Shown here in pieces: positions 5,768-5,885 of a stretch of 5,885 nt of DNA. Each line of letters starts with the position of its first letter. Position 1 is the stretch's first letter. The stretch lies in assembly GCA_001872985.1 (NCBI GenBank), contig MNYA01000259.1:1-5885 (forward strand), in the 5' to 3' direction. Position numbers and translations under genes: made by a program. The DNA comes from a bacterium CG2_30_54_10 (GTDB taxonomy: Bacteria > Muiribacteriota > Ozemobacteria > Ozemobacterales > Ozemobacteraceae). The notes below the pieces were generated by a model. The model saw only the letters and a program-made list of their open reading frames with translations, searched no databases and was not told the origin of the DNA.

Positions 5768-5809
5768 GCCGATAAACAATTACCATCGTTATGGTTATTG
5801 TTTATCGGC
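5768..5809. repeat. Long inverted repeat (19-bp stem)
   Basis: The arms at 5768-5786 (GCCGATAAACAATTACCAT) and 5791-5809 pair perfectly except for one T-T mismatch, around the loop CGTT. Flanking TTTTTGA (5761-5767) and TCAAAAA (5816-5822) could extend the stem across a bulge. There is no T-run immediately 3' on either strand. On the minus strand it lies directly after the terminator at 5818-5841. The function is unknown; an extragenic palindrome or RNA-stabilising hairpin is possible. Confidence 0.5.
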
Positions 5810-5817
5810 AACTTCTC

Positions 5818-5841
5818 AAAAAAGGGGGGCACACGCCCCCC
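5818..5841 (-). terminator. Intrinsic terminator for a minus-strand gene beyond the right edge
   Basis: Read on the minus strand, GGGGGGC (5841-5835), loop GTGT (5834-5831) and GCCCCCC (5830-5824) form a 7-bp all-GC stem followed at once by six T (5823-5818). This is a textbook Rho-independent terminator. On the plus strand only two T follow the stem, so it works in one direction. It implies a convergent gene entering from beyond 5885, and that transcription would stop before reaching hydG. Confidence 0.65.
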
Positions 5842-5844
5842 TTC

Positions 5845-5869
5845 GCCTCGCGAAGTGAATTCGCGAGGC
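5845..5869. repeat. Perfect 10-bp inverted repeat
   Basis: GCCTCGCGAA (5845-5854) and TTCGCGAGGC (5860-5869) pair perfectly around the loop GTGAA. It lies four bases from the minus-strand terminator stem, on the side of the presumed convergent gene, and has no T-run. It may be an extragenic palindrome or part of a repeat that continues beyond the window. Confidence 0.5.
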
Positions 5870-5885
5870 TCATCCCCTGCGGTCG

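Larger units (their letters stand above)
5412..5885. other. Gene-free region after hydG
   Basis: No open frame here looks like a protein. The longest, on the minus strand from 5832 to 5617, begins inside the terminator hairpin and runs through two other inverted repeats. The region is a dense string of palindromes (5538-5600, 5620-5652, 5768-5809, 5824-5841, 5845-5869), each listed separately. Bases 5412-5537 are AT-rich and show nothing I can name, and I see no clear plus-strand terminator for hydG. Confidence 0.6.

Noticed and set aside
5617..5832. 71-codon minus-strand open frame
   Set aside because: It begins inside a terminator hairpin, crosses two other inverted repeats and has no protein-like motif.

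Overview
The window holds a compact plus-strand cluster for a trimeric [FeFe]-hydrogenase-type complex plus one of its maturases. In order these are a NuoE-like [2Fe-2S] subunit (hydC, 287-778), a NuoF-like flavin/[4Fe-4S] subunit (hydB, 775-2097), an [FeFe]-hydrogenase-like catalytic subunit with a full N-terminal iron-sulfur relay (hydA, about 2070-3854), and the radical SAM enzyme HydG (4020-5411), which makes the Fe(CO)2(CN) synthon of the H-cluster. hydC and hydB share an ATGA overlap and hydB and hydA abut or overlap, so they are surely one operon. hydG follows after a 165-base gap filled by a MITE-like inverted-repeat element. A good sigma70-type promoter (TTGACT - 17 nt - TAATTT) stands just before hydC and supports its GTG start.

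The organism is a strict or facultative anaerobe with fermentative or syntrophic hydrogen metabolism. Coding sequence is moderately GC-rich by eye, and the intergenic DNA carries dispersed GTCATT-type palindromic repeats of a kind often seen in uncultivated bacterial genomes. The phylum cannot be fixed from this window.

In a standard HydABC enzyme, NADH would deliver electrons to FMN in HydB. They would pass through the [2Fe-2S] and [4Fe-4S] clusters of HydC, HydB and HydA to the H-cluster, where protons are reduced, or flow the reverse way. The unusual point here is that the iron-sulfur ligands of the relay are all present, while residues at the catalytic centres are not standard. HydA has Ser where the first cubane-ligating Cys of the H-cluster should be (TSCCPGW reads SSCSPGL), Met for the near-invariant Lys of the PCxxK loop, and Val for the proton-channel Glu. 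HydB has changes at several FMN/NADH-contacting positions (NADEGEPG reads NGEEGGPG; VNNVET reads LASAET) and lacks the extra N- and C-terminal cluster domains of bifurcating HydB. All frames are open and HydG keeps every diagnostic residue, so this looks like a divergent complex under selection rather than a decayed one. It may be a hydrogenase with altered H-cluster chemistry or a derivative with another redox or sensory role.

The last 474 bases (5412-5885) have no convincing gene. They hold a second copy of the GTCATT palindromic repeat, several hairpins, a possible minus-strand relic of an aminotransferase start, and a strong minus-strand intrinsic terminator. The terminator implies a convergent gene beyond the right edge.
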